A stretch of DNA of 64,000 bases from Lachnospiraceae bacterium (GTDB lineage Bacteria; Bacillota; Clostridia; Lachnospirales; Lachnospiraceae), in contig JAFRZM010000035.1 of the NCBI GenBank assembly GCA_017442585.1, forward strand, positions 29,014 to 93,013, written 5' to 3'. A program made the translations under genes and the position numbers. Numbering within the stretch: the first letter of the stretch is position 1; each line of letters opens with the position of its first letter. This document shows, piece by piece, positions 54,737 through 62,722 of this stretch. The notes beneath the pieces are model-generated. The model did not search any database, had not been told where the DNA came from, and worked only from the letters and a program-made list of their open reading frames with translations.

Positions 54737-55858
54737 CTATTTTGTACACCTTATAACATTCTTATCTTCTGCAAGGTTTGGTACGTTATAAAGGAAAAGT
54801 ATCTCATCAATATCATTCTCTTCTACAAATTCTTCAACTGACCCCGTGTAGAATCGAAGATCTATCAGATATATGTCCTTATACTCTTCCGGCAAAAATT
54901 GTGCAAAACAATTTGCGTACGAATCCTTTAGTATAAGTATACTGCCCGTACCGTTACCTTCTATATGAGTAAGCTCCTGATTCGAATTTAAAAATACCGC
55001 ATACTGGTCTTTTCCCTCAAGATACGATCTTTCATATATCGAATCCGTTACATACGTATCGCTATTATACGACACTTTGTAAAATAAATCCATATAATAT
55101 GCATCAATTTCATCAAAAGGTGCAAAAAACAGATTAACCTTTGAATAAGTTGTCCCCCTAAAGTTCGTACAAAGCGTTTCTTTTGTAAAATCTGACAAAC
55201 TTCGTGGTTTTTTTCCGACATGCTTCATGTATTCTACATATCCAAGATATGCTCCGTATGAAGTCCAATGATGATCGGTTTTATAATATATATATTCATT
55301 TTTCTTGTCATATAAAGCATCTGTTATATCAAGAACGTCAATATCATATTCTTTTGCAAGGTCTATCAAAGCCTTTTGATTTACATTTGCAGCGAATCTC
55401 GGCAATTTATCTCTTAATGTCCATGACGCACTTGGTACAGGTAAAAGCGTTACCCTTCTATCCTGCCTTAGCTCTTTCATCTTCTTTGCGAATTCTTCGA
55501 TATGCGCCAGGTTCTTTTTATATTGGCTTTCCTTGACATTTTTATGTATTTCTATCAAATACCCATCTTTTGCAAAATAAACTCCTCCCGAGTCTTTTTT
55601 TTGCATGAGAATGGACATCATAGTCTTTGCAGTAACAAATCCGTCTCGACCGACAAACTGATCCGAAATATAATCTTCTACGGAAGATGTAAACTTACCC
55701 GAATAAAAATTTTCAAAACTAAACTCGGACAGCTTACTAAGCATTCTTTTCTCGCTCTTAGAATATACTTTATCAGGGATTACTATCTGCAATAAAGCTA
55801 TGCCGAATACCAATATTAAAAATACAATGGTTAAAACTTTATTCTTCATAACAGACAC
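54737..55858 (-). CDS. DHHW family AlgX/AlgJ-like acetyl transfer protein
   Basis: DHHW proteins are SGNH-hydrolase relatives of AlgX/AlgJ that pass acetyl groups from an MBOAT partner to a surface polymer. The 373-residue protein has an N-terminal membrane helix (about 7-27), the name-giving motif DHHWTSYGAYLGYVEYM near 195, and a later ILILKDSYANCFAQFL that supplies the serine. The serine sits in KDSY rather than the classical GDS, which is usual in this group. It lies 2 bases from the MBOAT gene, supporting a functional pair. Confidence 0.88.
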   Translation of the reverse strand: MSVMKNKVLTIVFLILVFGIALLQIVIPDKVYSKSEKRMLSKLSEFSFENFYSGKFTSSVEDYISDQFVGRDGFVTAKTMMSILMQKKDSGGVYFAKDGYLIEIHKNVKESQYKKNLAHIEEFAKKMKELRQDRRVTLLPVPSASWTLRDKLPRFAANVNQKALIDLAKEYDIDVLDITDALYDKKNEYIYYKTDHHWTSYGAYLGYVEYMKHVGKKPRSLSDFTKETLCTNFRGTTYSKVNLFFAPFDEIDAYYMDLFYKVSYNSDTYVTDSIYERSYLEGKDQYAVFLNSNQELTHIEGNGTGSILILKDSYANCFAQFLPEEYKDIYLIDLRFYTGSVEEFVEENDIDEILFLYNVPNLAEDKNVIRCTK

Positions 55859-55860
55859 CC

Positions 55861-57279
55861 CTAGAATCTAAAGTAAAGAAACGGATTATATGAACCCGCC
55901 ACAAGGTAACTTACCGAGACCATAAATACTGCAACAATAAATATAACTTCAAATGCGGTATAGACGTTTTCATTTACCTTATTTCTTACCGTCTCTCGCA
56001 ATCTTATAGGCAACGTAGTCGAGAATAATACGCAAATTATAAGTAACGGGATATTTGTAAGCAAAATATATAAAGCTTCATTAGTTGCAAATACACCTCC
56101 ACCGCCAAACATTGATAAGAAATATCCTACTCCTTGCGCCATATCATCAAATGCGAAAAGCACCCATCCTATAATTACGATAAGCATAAGATAGATATGC
56201 TTAAATGCATTCGGAATCCTGTCCGCAAAGCGTTTCAATACCATCTTCTCGATTATAAGGAAGATACCAAAGTATACTCCCCAGAACAGGAAATTAAAGC
56301 TTGCACCGTGCCAAATACCGGTAAGGAGCCACACTATCGCGATGTTGCGTAATTGCTTTAACAAACCATTTCTGTTTCCACCGAGTGGAATATATACATA
56401 GTCTCTAAACCACGTACCAAGCGACATATGCCATCTTCTCCAAAACTCCGTAACCGACTTTGAAATATACGGATGATCGAAGTTTTCAGGGAATGTAAAT
56501 CCAAGCATGTGTCCCAAACCTATCGCCATATCAGAATATCCCGAGAAATCAAAATAAATCTGAAAAGTATATGCAATTATACCAATCCACGCAGATAAAG
56601 CAGGAACCGCAAATATCGAGTTTTCGGCCGGTGCCGAATCAACTATCGTAGTAAATATAAGTCCTGCATTATTAGCAAGAAGGACCTTTTTACCCAGTCC
56701 TTCTGTAAATCTAAGGACACCTTTAGAGAATTTCTCAAAAGAATGCGTTCTTTCATTTAACGCTTCCGCTATATCTTTGTAACGCACTATCGGGCCGGCA
56801 ATAAGTTGAGGGAAAAGTGCAACATACGCGCCAAACGATATGATGTTTTTCTGCACAGGCGCATTGCCTCTGTATACATCTATTGTATAACTCATAGTCT
56901 GGAAGGTATAGAAAGATATACCGATAGGAAGCGGCAAGTTTAAAAGCGGAATATTCGTCTTAAACACAGCATTTATTGTTGTAATAAAGAAATCCGTATA
57001 TTTAAAGAAAAACAGTAATGACAGATTACAGATTACGGATATAAAAAGACCTAACCTTTTTAATCTTGTACCCCTATATTTCTCTGTTAAACGCCCACAG
57101 GTATAGTCCAAAACCGTAGAGAAAATCATTAAAACTACGTATACAGGTTCTCCCCACGCATAAAATATAAGACTTAATACAAATAATACCGCGTTCTTAC
57201 AGTTCTTCGGTGCCAGGAAATAGCACAAAAGGCATATAGGTAAAAACAAGAATAAAAAGGTCAGGCTTGAAAATACCAT
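55861..57279 (-). CDS. MBOAT O-acyltransferase (AlgI/DltB/PatA-like)
   Basis: The membrane-bound O-acyltransferase moves acetyl groups across the membrane for cell-surface O-acetylation. The 472 residues hold about ten membrane segments. Typical motifs are PQLIAGPIVRYKDIA, DFSGYSDMAIGLGHMLGF, FWRRWHMSLGTWFRDYVYIPLGG (given here in parts) and the catalytic histidine in GIWHGASFNFLFWG. It matches AlgI-type proteins in length and order of motifs. The neighbours DHHW and NAGPA define the pathway as modification of an extracellular glycan; the substrate is unknown. It begins 27 bases after the lipoprotein gene. Confidence 0.93.
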   Translation of the reverse strand: MVFSSLTFLFLFLPICLLCYFLAPKNCKNAVLFVLSLIFYAWGEPVYVVLMIFSTVLDYTCGRLTEKYRGTRLKRLGLFISVICNLSLLFFFKYTDFFITTINAVFKTNIPLLNLPLPIGISFYTFQTMSYTIDVYRGNAPVQKNIISFGAYVALFPQLIAGPIVRYKDIAEALNERTHSFEKFSKGVLRFTEGLGKKVLLANNAGLIFTTIVDSAPAENSIFAVPALSAWIGIIAYTFQIYFDFSGYSDMAIGLGHMLGFTFPENFDHPYISKSVTEFWRRWHMSLGTWFRDYVYIPLGGNRNGLLKQLRNIAIVWLLTGIWHGASFNFLFWGVYFGIFLIIEKMVLKRFADRIPNAFKHIYLMLIVIIGWVLFAFDDMAQGVGYFLSMFGGGGVFATNEALYILLTNIPLLIICVLFSTTLPIRLRETVRNKVNENVYTAFEVIFIVAVFMVSVSYLVAGSYNPFLYFRF

Positions 57280-57306
57280 TTATTAAGTTACTCCCCGTGT
57301 AATAAA

Positions 57307-57957
57307 TTATTCCTCGTTAATTTTTGCAAGGTTTTCAGGTAATGATCCAAAAATCTCCTTAATAGCGTTATCGATTTTTTCGTATTCCTTTTCTACATTC
57401 TTAGCTATATCTTCTTCCGATGCATCGCTGTCAGGAAGATCTGCTCCTCCACAGATATAGATTACGAAAGCTCCCTCTCTGTAAATTCTTATACTCGAAA
57501 CCTTTGCCGCACCGATTGGATAAAGCTTTGTATAATTTACACACTGATTATATGCCGCATTAAATGTCTCAACTATTGTATCGGCGTAGGATTCATCTTT
57601 AAGTTTTACAATAACAACCTGATCATGATTTACAGACGGAACCTTCGTAATTAACGCAACATATTCTTCAATCTTTGACATGTCGGTATCTTCTTCACCC
57701 ATGCCTAATGCACATGTATACAAATCTTCTTCTGCTACCGTCTCTGTAGCATAGAAACCGTCACCCAAAGCTTCCTTAAGTTTTTCAAGGATATCGTTAA
57801 CTGTAAGGTCTTTTACATCGTCATTATTGTCATCTATGTTTTCATTTGTGTTGTTATTAGTATTGTTATTAGTGTTATTTCCCGAGTTACCGCTTCCGCA
57901 TGCAACCAAAGAAAGTGCCAAAACAAATACAAGTACTAAGCTGAGTAATTTCTTCAT
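57307..57957 (-). CDS. DUF4358 lipoprotein
   Basis: A 216-residue predicted lipoprotein with signal peptide and lipobox (LVLALSLVACGSGNSG, Cys about 20). An Asn/Thr-rich low-complexity linker (about 25-50) precedes the DUF4358 domain, with VAEEDLYTCALGMGEEDTDM and VVIVKLKDESYADTIVETF. The function of DUF4358 is unknown. It is the first gene of the operon with MBOAT, DHHW and NAGPA, so it may help the envelope modification from the outer face of the membrane. Confidence 0.88.
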   Translation of the reverse strand: MKKLLSLVLVFVLALSLVACGSGNSGNNTNNNTNNNTNENIDDNNDDVKDLTVNDILEKLKEALGDGFYATETVAEEDLYTCALGMGEEDTDMSKIEEYVALITKVPSVNHDQVVIVKLKDESYADTIVETFNAAYNQCVNYTKLYPIGAAKVSSIRIYREGAFVIYICGGADLPDSDASEEDIAKNVEKEYEKIDNAIKEIFGSLPENLAKINEE

Positions 57958-57987
57958 AATTTATTTCCTCTCTTTTCTAAAAATCCT

Positions 57988-58001
57988 AGGGCTTTTGCCC
58001 T
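57988..58001 (-). terminator. Small hairpin ahead of the DUF4358 gene
   Basis: On the minus strand AGGGC-AAAA-GCCCT is followed by AGGATTTTT. It may be a weak terminator for the HD-GYP gene or a leader hairpin of the lipoprotein operon. The stem is only 5 pairs. Confidence 0.3.
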
Positions 58002-58034
58002 TCATAACATAATACAAACGGAATTATTAAAATG

Positions 58035-58061
58035 TTGCAGTTAAATTAAAACATTTGCAGT
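58035..58061. repeat. Direct repeat TTGCAGT, two copies 20 bases apart
   Basis: TTGCAGT at 58,035-58,041 and 58,055-58,061, spaced two helical turns, lies in the gap before the DUF4358 operon. It could be a binding site for a dimeric regulator. Chance occurrence cannot be excluded. Confidence 0.25.
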
Positions 58062-58082
58062 GCCCCTATAATCAAAGCAAGA

Positions 58083-59384
58083 TCAACCTGCAAAGCCTCT
58101 TTCAGAATTATAATACCTTCTTATCTTCTCATTTGCATTTAAGAAAAGTCTTACCAACTCCGGATCAAAATCAGTTCCCGCACCGTCTTTTATTATTTCA
58201 AAGCAGGTATCAATATCAAACGCCTCTTTATAGCAACGCTTAGCTGTCGTAGCTTCAAATACATCCGCTATCGCCATTATACGTGCCGGCAACGGAATCT
58301 GCTCTTCTTTTAAGCCTTCCGGATATCCCATTCCATTCCATTTCTCATGGTGATACTTTGCAACATCGTATGCTATTCTCTTATAATCCGCATCATTTAT
58401 ATCTGCGAAAGTCTCTTTTAACAATTCTGAGCCGACCGTAGTATGAGTCTGCATAATGCTATACTCTTCAGGAGTAAGTCTTGCAGGCTTCTGCAAAATC
58501 TTATCCGGGATGGCGATTTTACCTATGTCGTGCATAGGCGCAGCATTAAGCACATTATCTATATAATCCTGAGTTAAAATCTTCTTATAACGAGGATTGT
58601 TTTTCATCTCATTTAAAAGAATCTCAACATATCCTCTTGTGTGCTTGATATGATCGCCGGTTAAAGCATCACGGCTTTCAACAAGCGCGGAAAATCCCGT
58701 AATCATCTCTTCGTTATAATGTCTAAGTTCTACAAGTGCAGGATCTTCAAAATTTATATATAACACAGTCGTAGCTGCAATAGGTAAAAGCGATGTAATA
58801 AGCGATTCCGGAAATACTACCTGTATGGTAAGCATTGTTCCCAAAAATGCCATAAGAAATACTACGCCCTTAACCTTTGTCTTAGCTAATGTTCTATGTT
58901 TAAATGCGAAAAGAAGACAAATAAAGATAAAGTAAAAGATCATAACCGCATAACTTATGTATACGGATAATCCCATTGAATAATTAGTTGTAACGCCGTG
59001 GATATAATAAAGATCTTTGATAAAGTATATGACTAAGGCGCTGGTAACCAATCCCGGTGCCATAATAAACCACAAGTGCTTCATCGTCTTAATACCGACT
59101 GTCTGATATGCGATAAATGCAAATAAAACTATGATAATTGAATCCATAGTAATAAAAAATAACGCATGTAATAGTAAATTTACCCATGCAGGAACAGTAT
59201 CCAGCATATTAACCGTAACCGCCGTCGCTCCATCAAAAAATATAGCAATCGGTGACATAAATAAAATATACGCAAATAAACGGTCTCCGAGCGTTCTTTT
59301 ACCCGGAGCCACACTTCTTACATATGCAACAATAAAATAAAGGGAACACATAATGGCTCCCGCCTGAAGTTTATACGCGTACAT
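58083..59384 (-). CDS. Seven-TM HD-GYP domain protein, probable c-di-GMP phosphodiesterase
   Basis: The 433-residue protein has about seven N-terminal membrane helices (to about residue 215) and then an HD-GYP domain. Metal and catalytic motifs seen are HTRGYVEILLNEM, APMHDIGKIAIPDKIL, MQTHTTVGSELL, YHHEKWNGMGYPEGL and ARIMAIADVFEATTAKR. The GYP residues are intact. HD-GYP enzymes cut c-di-GMP, so it would oppose the YcgR/PilZ brake at the start of the window. It has its own promoter about 67 bases upstream and no co-transcribed partner is evident. The membrane part resembles histidine-kinase-type 7TM sensors; its signal is unknown. Confidence 0.9.
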   Translation of the reverse strand: MYAYKLQAGAIMCSLYFIVAYVRSVAPGKRTLGDRLFAYILFMSPIAIFFDGATAVTVNMLDTVPAWVNLLLHALFFITMDSIIIVLFAFIAYQTVGIKTMKHLWFIMAPGLVTSALVIYFIKDLYYIHGVTTNYSMGLSVYISYAVMIFYFIFICLLFAFKHRTLAKTKVKGVVFLMAFLGTMLTIQVVFPESLITSLLPIAATTVLYINFEDPALVELRHYNEEMITGFSALVESRDALTGDHIKHTRGYVEILLNEMKNNPRYKKILTQDYIDNVLNAAPMHDIGKIAIPDKILQKPARLTPEEYSIMQTHTTVGSELLKETFADINDADYKRIAYDVAKYHHEKWNGMGYPEGLKEEQIPLPARIMAIADVFEATTAKRCYKEAFDIDTCFEIIKDGAGTDFDPELVRLFLNANEKIRRYYNSERGFAG

Positions 59385-59450
59385 ACTGCCTCGTCAATTT
59401 CTCGAATCAATAAGCTTAAGTTTAAACCTTTATTCCTGAGGAATACAATT

Positions 59451-59479
59451 ATTTTATACTTTAATACCACTCTTTACAA
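59451..59479 (-). promoter_or_regulatory. Promoter of the HD-GYP gene
   Basis: TTGTAA, 17 bases, TAAAAT on the minus strand, about 67 bases before the ATG. A short palindrome, TATTCC-TGA-GGAATA (59,431-59,445), lies just downstream in the leader and may be an operator. Confidence 0.45.
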
Positions 59480-59503
59480 GTACTATTCTAAGATATGTTC
59501 AGT

Positions 59504-60502
59504 TTATTTTTTCGTACAGAAAGCAAGTACCGTCTCTTCTTCATTAAGATGATACTTTTCAGGATTGTATGGTGTCGCAATCTTTTCCCAAAGCGCTTTT
59601 GCCTTGTCGTTTTTCTCGTTAAACTTAATCTCCCAGTTACCCGGGCAAAAGTCCAGTATTATCTTTGCAGCATCATACGCATAATGCTTTCTTCGATACT
59701 GCGGAAAGATAGTAAATTCTGCCATTGTAAAGTCAGGACTTCCGCCTATATTTGAATACGGGTTAACCATAGCGAATTCGATAATCACATCATCGTTATA
59801 GATGAAATATGCAGATCTTTTCTGATCCGTAAAGTACTCATCAAAGTGACCGTAGTGATAATTACCCTTTTCATCCATCGGGTCATCGTAGAAGTTCGTC
59901 ATCTCATAAAGATACTTTTGATTGATGTTATAAAGAAGGTCACGTTCTTTCTTTTCTACCTGGTGAATGCTAAGTGTTCCTTCGTATGCCGCTTTGGCCT
60001 CGTCTAAGTCCTTCGCGTCAAATACACAGATTTTAACCTCTATATCATAGTCAGGGTTTTCATTTGTAAATATCTTATATGCTCTCTTGCATTGCTTTAC
60101 AGATTCCATAACAGGATGCTTAAGATTTCCTGCAAAGATGCCCGAGCTTATAAGCGGAAAAGCTATTGAGTGATATCCGTTTTTCTTAAGGCATAAAAGC
60201 GAATTAAAATATGCCATATATAACTCATTAAATGCCTTCGGAGTGTATGAAAAATCAGGGCCGACAGCGTGTATTATAGCCTTACAGTTCGTCATCTTGC
60301 AGGAAGGTGTAATTGCAACACCACCATCATGAATCGGGCGCTTTACCTTCTTACATTCTGCGGTAAGTTCTTCAAGACCTGCAGCAGCAAAGATGGCGCC
60401 GCATACACCGCCGCCCGCACGAAGTCCGGAGTTTGCAGCGTTTACCACAACGTCAACGTTTTGATCAACACACGAACCCTGAATCAACTCTAATTTGCTC
60501 AT
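59504..60502 (-). CDS. Macrodomain-GNAT fusion protein
   Basis: The 332-residue protein starts at ATG 60,500-60,502, behind AGGAAGAG; an upstream ATG 84 bases away lacks a site. The N-terminal ~170 residues are a macrodomain, with VVNAANSGLRAGGGVCGAIF, HAVGPDFSYTPKAFNE and SSGIFAGN. These bind or remove ADP-ribose. The C-terminal part (about 185-332) is a GNAT-like acetyltransferase, with YFIYNDDVIIEFAMVNP, FPQYRRKHYAYDAAKIILDF and WEIKFNEKNDKAKALWEKI. The link suggests coupling of ADP-ribosyl and acetyl chemistry; substrate unknown. Confidence 0.87.
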   Translation of the reverse strand: MSKLELIQGSCVDQNVDVVVNAANSGLRAGGGVCGAIFAAAGLEELTAECKKVKRPIHDGGVAITPSCKMTNCKAIIHAVGPDFSYTPKAFNELYMAYFNSLLCLKKNGYHSIAFPLISSGIFAGNLKHPVMESVKQCKRAYKIFTNENPDYDIEVKICVFDAKDLDEAKAAYEGTLSIHQVEKKERDLLYNINQKYLYEMTNFYDDPMDEKGNYHYGHFDEYFTDQKRSAYFIYNDDVIIEFAMVNPYSNIGGSPDFTMAEFTIFPQYRRKHYAYDAAKIILDFCPGNWEIKFNEKNDKAKALWEKIATPYNPEKYHLNEEETVLAFCTKK

Positions 60503-60638
60503 AAACTCTTCCTCTCTTCTTACGCTACTTTTCAAAAGTACCAGATACTTGAATTTTCTCCGATTTATAGAACTAAGCTCTATCAAAAGCTTCCTGCCAT
60601 TTTTTCTCTATACATACATATTCCATATCTTTATTCTA

Positions 60639-60666
60639 ATAATATCTAACATATAAATTTTACCAA
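60639..60666 (-). promoter_or_regulatory. Promoter of the macrodomain-GNAT gene
   Basis: TTGGTA, 16 bases, TATTAT on the minus strand, about 137 bases before the chosen ATG. Confidence 0.45.
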
Positions 60667-60732
60667 AACAGACATTATTTTTAAAGCAAAAAAATATCGT
60701 GCCAACACAGGGCAACATCTTAATATTTTATC

Positions 60733-60761
60733 TTGACTTTTTCTTTTTATTGCAATATACT
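60733..60761 (+). promoter_or_regulatory. Promoter of the DUF3800 gene
   Basis: TTGACT, 17 bases, TATACT on the plus strand: five of six in each box and ideal spacing. Transcription from about 60,768 would include the complete structured leader. Confidence 0.65.
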
Positions 60762-60781
60762 TATCACAAATTTAAGTATTC

Positions 60782-60845
60782 TTTGGGCTGGCCAAATGAC
60801 CCAGGTCCATCTTTGGCGGGGAAGTTCCCCGCTATTTTAAATTTT
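60782..60845 (+). promoter_or_regulatory. Attenuator-like leader of the DUF3800 gene
   Basis: Three short blocks, TTTGG (60,782-60,786), CCAAA (60,792-60,796) and TTTGGC (60,812-60,817), allow two exclusive pairings. The third overlaps the base of a GC-rich hairpin, GCGGGG-AAGTT-CCCCGC (60,816-60,832), which is followed by the T-rich TATTTTAAATTTT. This looks like antiterminator/terminator switching ahead of the TTG start at 60,867. It matches no riboswitch class I can name. Confidence 0.45.
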
Positions 60846-60866
60846 CCACATTGAGGTAATTAAATA

Positions 60867-61544
60867 TTGAACGAACTGAGCATATTTATTGACGAATCCG
60901 GTGATTTCGGCGAGTATTCTTCTCATTCACCTTATTATATAATTACAATGATTTTTCATAATCAAAATAAAGAAATCAATAGTTCCATAATCAATCTTAA
61001 CAAAGAACTATCTTTTCTTAATCTTGAAAGCCTTTGCATTCACACCGGACCAATTATTCGCAAAGAAGAAGTATATAAAGACATGTCTATCATAGAACGA
61101 CGTAAAATTTTTAACAAGATGGTCGCTTTCATCCGCCAACTCAACATCAAATCAAAGACATTCTATATTGAAAAGAAGCATTTGACCAACATTGTAGACG
61201 CAACCGGAAAATTATCAAAACAAATATCTTTATTCATTCTAGCTAACTATGACGAGTTTTTATTATATGACGCAATTAAGATATATTATGACAACGGTCA
61301 AGTTGAAGTAAGCAAGATACTATCTTCCGTATTTAATGCCTTATTACCAAATTCGATGTTTAAAAAGGTAATGCCAAAAGACTACAAGCTTTTTCAAGTT
61401 GCTGATTTTATATGTACAATGAAACTTATAGAATTAAAGCTCAAAAATAACATGCTTTCAAAATCGGAAATGGCATTCTTTGGCAATACACGTGATCTAA
61501 AGAAAAACTACTTAAAAACTATAAAAAAATTAGAATGGACATAG
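60867..61544 (+). CDS. DUF3800 domain protein
   Basis: A 225-residue protein starting at TTG, nine bases after GAGGT. The N-terminal motif LSIFIDESGDFGEYS holds the Asp/Glu pair of DUF3800, a family with an RNase H-like fold that is probably a metal-dependent nuclease. A late QVADFICTMKLIELKL gives the second conserved Asp. Such genes often travel with mobile or defence elements. It is AT-rich, alone on the plus strand, and has the leader hairpin described. The cellular target is unknown; defence or toxin function is only inference. Confidence 0.85.
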   Translation: MNELSIFIDESGDFGEYSSHSPYYIITMIFHNQNKEINSSIINLNKELSFLNLESLCIHTGPIIRKEEVYKDMSIIERRKIFNKMVAFIRQLNIKSKTFYIEKKHLTNIVDATGKLSKQISLFILANYDEFLLYDAIKIYYDNGQVEVSKILSSVFNALLPNSMFKKVMPKDYKLFQVADFICTMKLIELKLKNNMLSKSEMAFFGNTRDLKKNYLKTIKKLEWT

Positions 61545-61553
61545 GTCCATTCT
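61532..61553 (+). terminator. Hairpin spanning the DUF3800 stop codon
   Basis: AGAATGGAC, 4 bases, GTCCATTCT: a perfect 9-base stem over the last three codons and the stop of the gene. It is followed by AACCCCC rather than T, so it is not a standard terminator. Confidence 0.35.
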
Positions 61554-61579
61554 AACCCCCTAAACTTTATTCCTCCGTT

Positions 61580-62089
61580 TTATAAATCAATATGCTGCCT
61601 GGTTCCGAAGCCATCCTTCTTTAAATCAGAATCAAGATAATCGAATGCTGTCGGTACTACCTTTATTAAATTCATAGCCTGTGGCAGTTTCTTCATAGCT
61701 TCCACCGGAATCTTCTTATATTCCATAAGTTTCAAGTATTCTTCCGAAAAAGGTTCCACAAAAGATGCCGTACCCTGCACTTGCAAGCTCTTCAACTGTC
61801 CGAATCCGCCATAAGATTCAAAAATAGCAACACCTACATTCTTATTCTCTTTTAAACCTTTGAACTTTAATCCACCTTCAGAGAAAAAGTAAAAACAGCC
61901 TTCAAGATAATTATACTCAATTGGAGTATTACGTACAAAATCGCTTAATGCCGTAGCCAACGCACACGTATTATGTGCTCCGATAAACTCTTCTATCTTT
62001 TCTTTTAAAGCTGCCGACTCCATATGCACCGATTCACTGTCACGCTTTACCCAATGCGACGCTGCCGCATCATAATCCGGTTGATACAT
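61580..62089 (-). CDS. Pyridoxamine 5'-phosphate oxidase-like flavin-binding protein
   Basis: The 169-residue protein has the split-barrel FMN-binding pattern of this superfamily: HNTCALATALSDFVRNTPIEYNYLEGCFYFF split over two strands, NKNVGVAIFESYGGFG, and QVQGTASFVEPFSEEY. Such small proteins reduce flavins, bind haem or act as general-stress enzymes; true PNPOx activity is not implied. The ATG lies behind GAAGGAA. It ends 35 bases from the convergent DUF3800 gene. Confidence 0.82.
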   Translation of the reverse strand: MYQPDYDAAASHWVKRDSESVHMESAALKEKIEEFIGAHNTCALATALSDFVRNTPIEYNYLEGCFYFFSEGGLKFKGLKENKNVGVAIFESYGGFGQLKSLQVQGTASFVEPFSEEYLKLMEYKKIPVEAMKKLPQAMNLIKVVPTAFDYLDSDLKKDGFGTRQHIDL

Positions 62090-62114
62090 AATATCATTCC
62101 TTCAAATAATTTAA

Positions 62115-62279
62115 TTAGTCTTTCTTTATAGGATTATCTAATGTATAAATAATACATGCGATTCCGGAAATCACAGCAAGCAATATCATTCCCCCAACAG
62201 GATTTTCCAAAAGGGATCCCAAAAGCAACCCTCCTACCGCTGCTAAAACCATAATAACAATACTGCATATCGTTCTCAT
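62115..62279 (-). CDS. Small membrane protein (54 aa)
   Basis: A 54-residue frame, MRTICSIVIMVLAAVGGLLL at its start, with two hydrophobic helices (about 3-24 and 28-46) and a short charged tail ending NPIKKD. GGAGGAG lies about 10 bases upstream. It fits the small gap between the split-barrel gene and the next membrane gene, in the same orientation. No family is recognised. Confidence 0.6.
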   Translation of the reverse strand: MRTICSIVIMVLAAVGGLLLGSLLENPVGGMILLAVISGIACIIYTLDNPIKKD

Positions 62280-62373
62280 ATTAAACTTTCTCCTCCAAAC
62301 TATATTCTAGTATTAATACCTAGCAAATAAATTATACTAAAATAGGCACAGCTTTTAAAGAAAAAAAACATAG

Positions 62374-62694
62374 TTAATTCCTTTTTATCGCACTTACAAG
62401 CTTATCATATCCTATTCCAAGCACAGCAAAAAGAGCTGTAATTAAGAAGCCTACACAACAGCCAATGGCTACTGTCCCAACTATCATTCCTATAAACTCA
62501 ACCCCCATATTCCATGCGAAATGTAAAATAACTTCGCCAATCACAGCTATAGCAAACGCAACTCCTGCAGATATAAGTGATTTTTTAACACTTTTCATTA
62601 ACCAACCAACAATCAATGCTATAAAAAATCCACCTATCGCAAATATGGCAAAATCCGACTTGAATAATCCGTCAAGAATAAATAAATACTCCAT
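62374..62694 (-). CDS. Small membrane protein (106 aa), unknown function
   Basis: Start chosen at ATG 62,692-62,694, with GAGGAGG six bases upstream; earlier ATGs lie within or before the site. The 106-residue product has three or four hydrophobic segments: FAIFAIGGFFIALIVGWLM, AGVAFAIAVIGEVILHFAW and IGMIVGTVAIGCCVGFLITALFAVL. A lysine-rich end (KLVSAIKRN) completes it. No known family is recognised. It lies in a run of small minus-strand genes, 28 bases after the GNAT gene. Confidence 0.7.
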   Translation of the reverse strand: MEYLFILDGLFKSDFAIFAIGGFFIALIVGWLMKSVKKSLISAGVAFAIAVIGEVILHFAWNMGVEFIGMIVGTVAIGCCVGFLITALFAVLGIGYDKLVSAIKRN

Positions 62695-62722
62695 AAACAT
62701 CCTCCTCATAAACCTTAGTTAC

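Larger units (their letters stand above)
60503..60866. other. Gap with two promoters and a structured leader
   Basis: About 360 bases without a gene. They contain the minus promoter of the macrodomain gene, a consensus plus promoter, and the attenuator-like leader of the DUF3800 gene. Between them lies AT-rich sequence with no other signal seen. Confidence 0.6.

Noticed and set aside
60782-60845. The DUF3800 leader as a known riboswitch or tRNA
   Set aside because: It has no TPP, SAM, purine, T-box or other motif I can recognise and no tRNA T-loop sequence.
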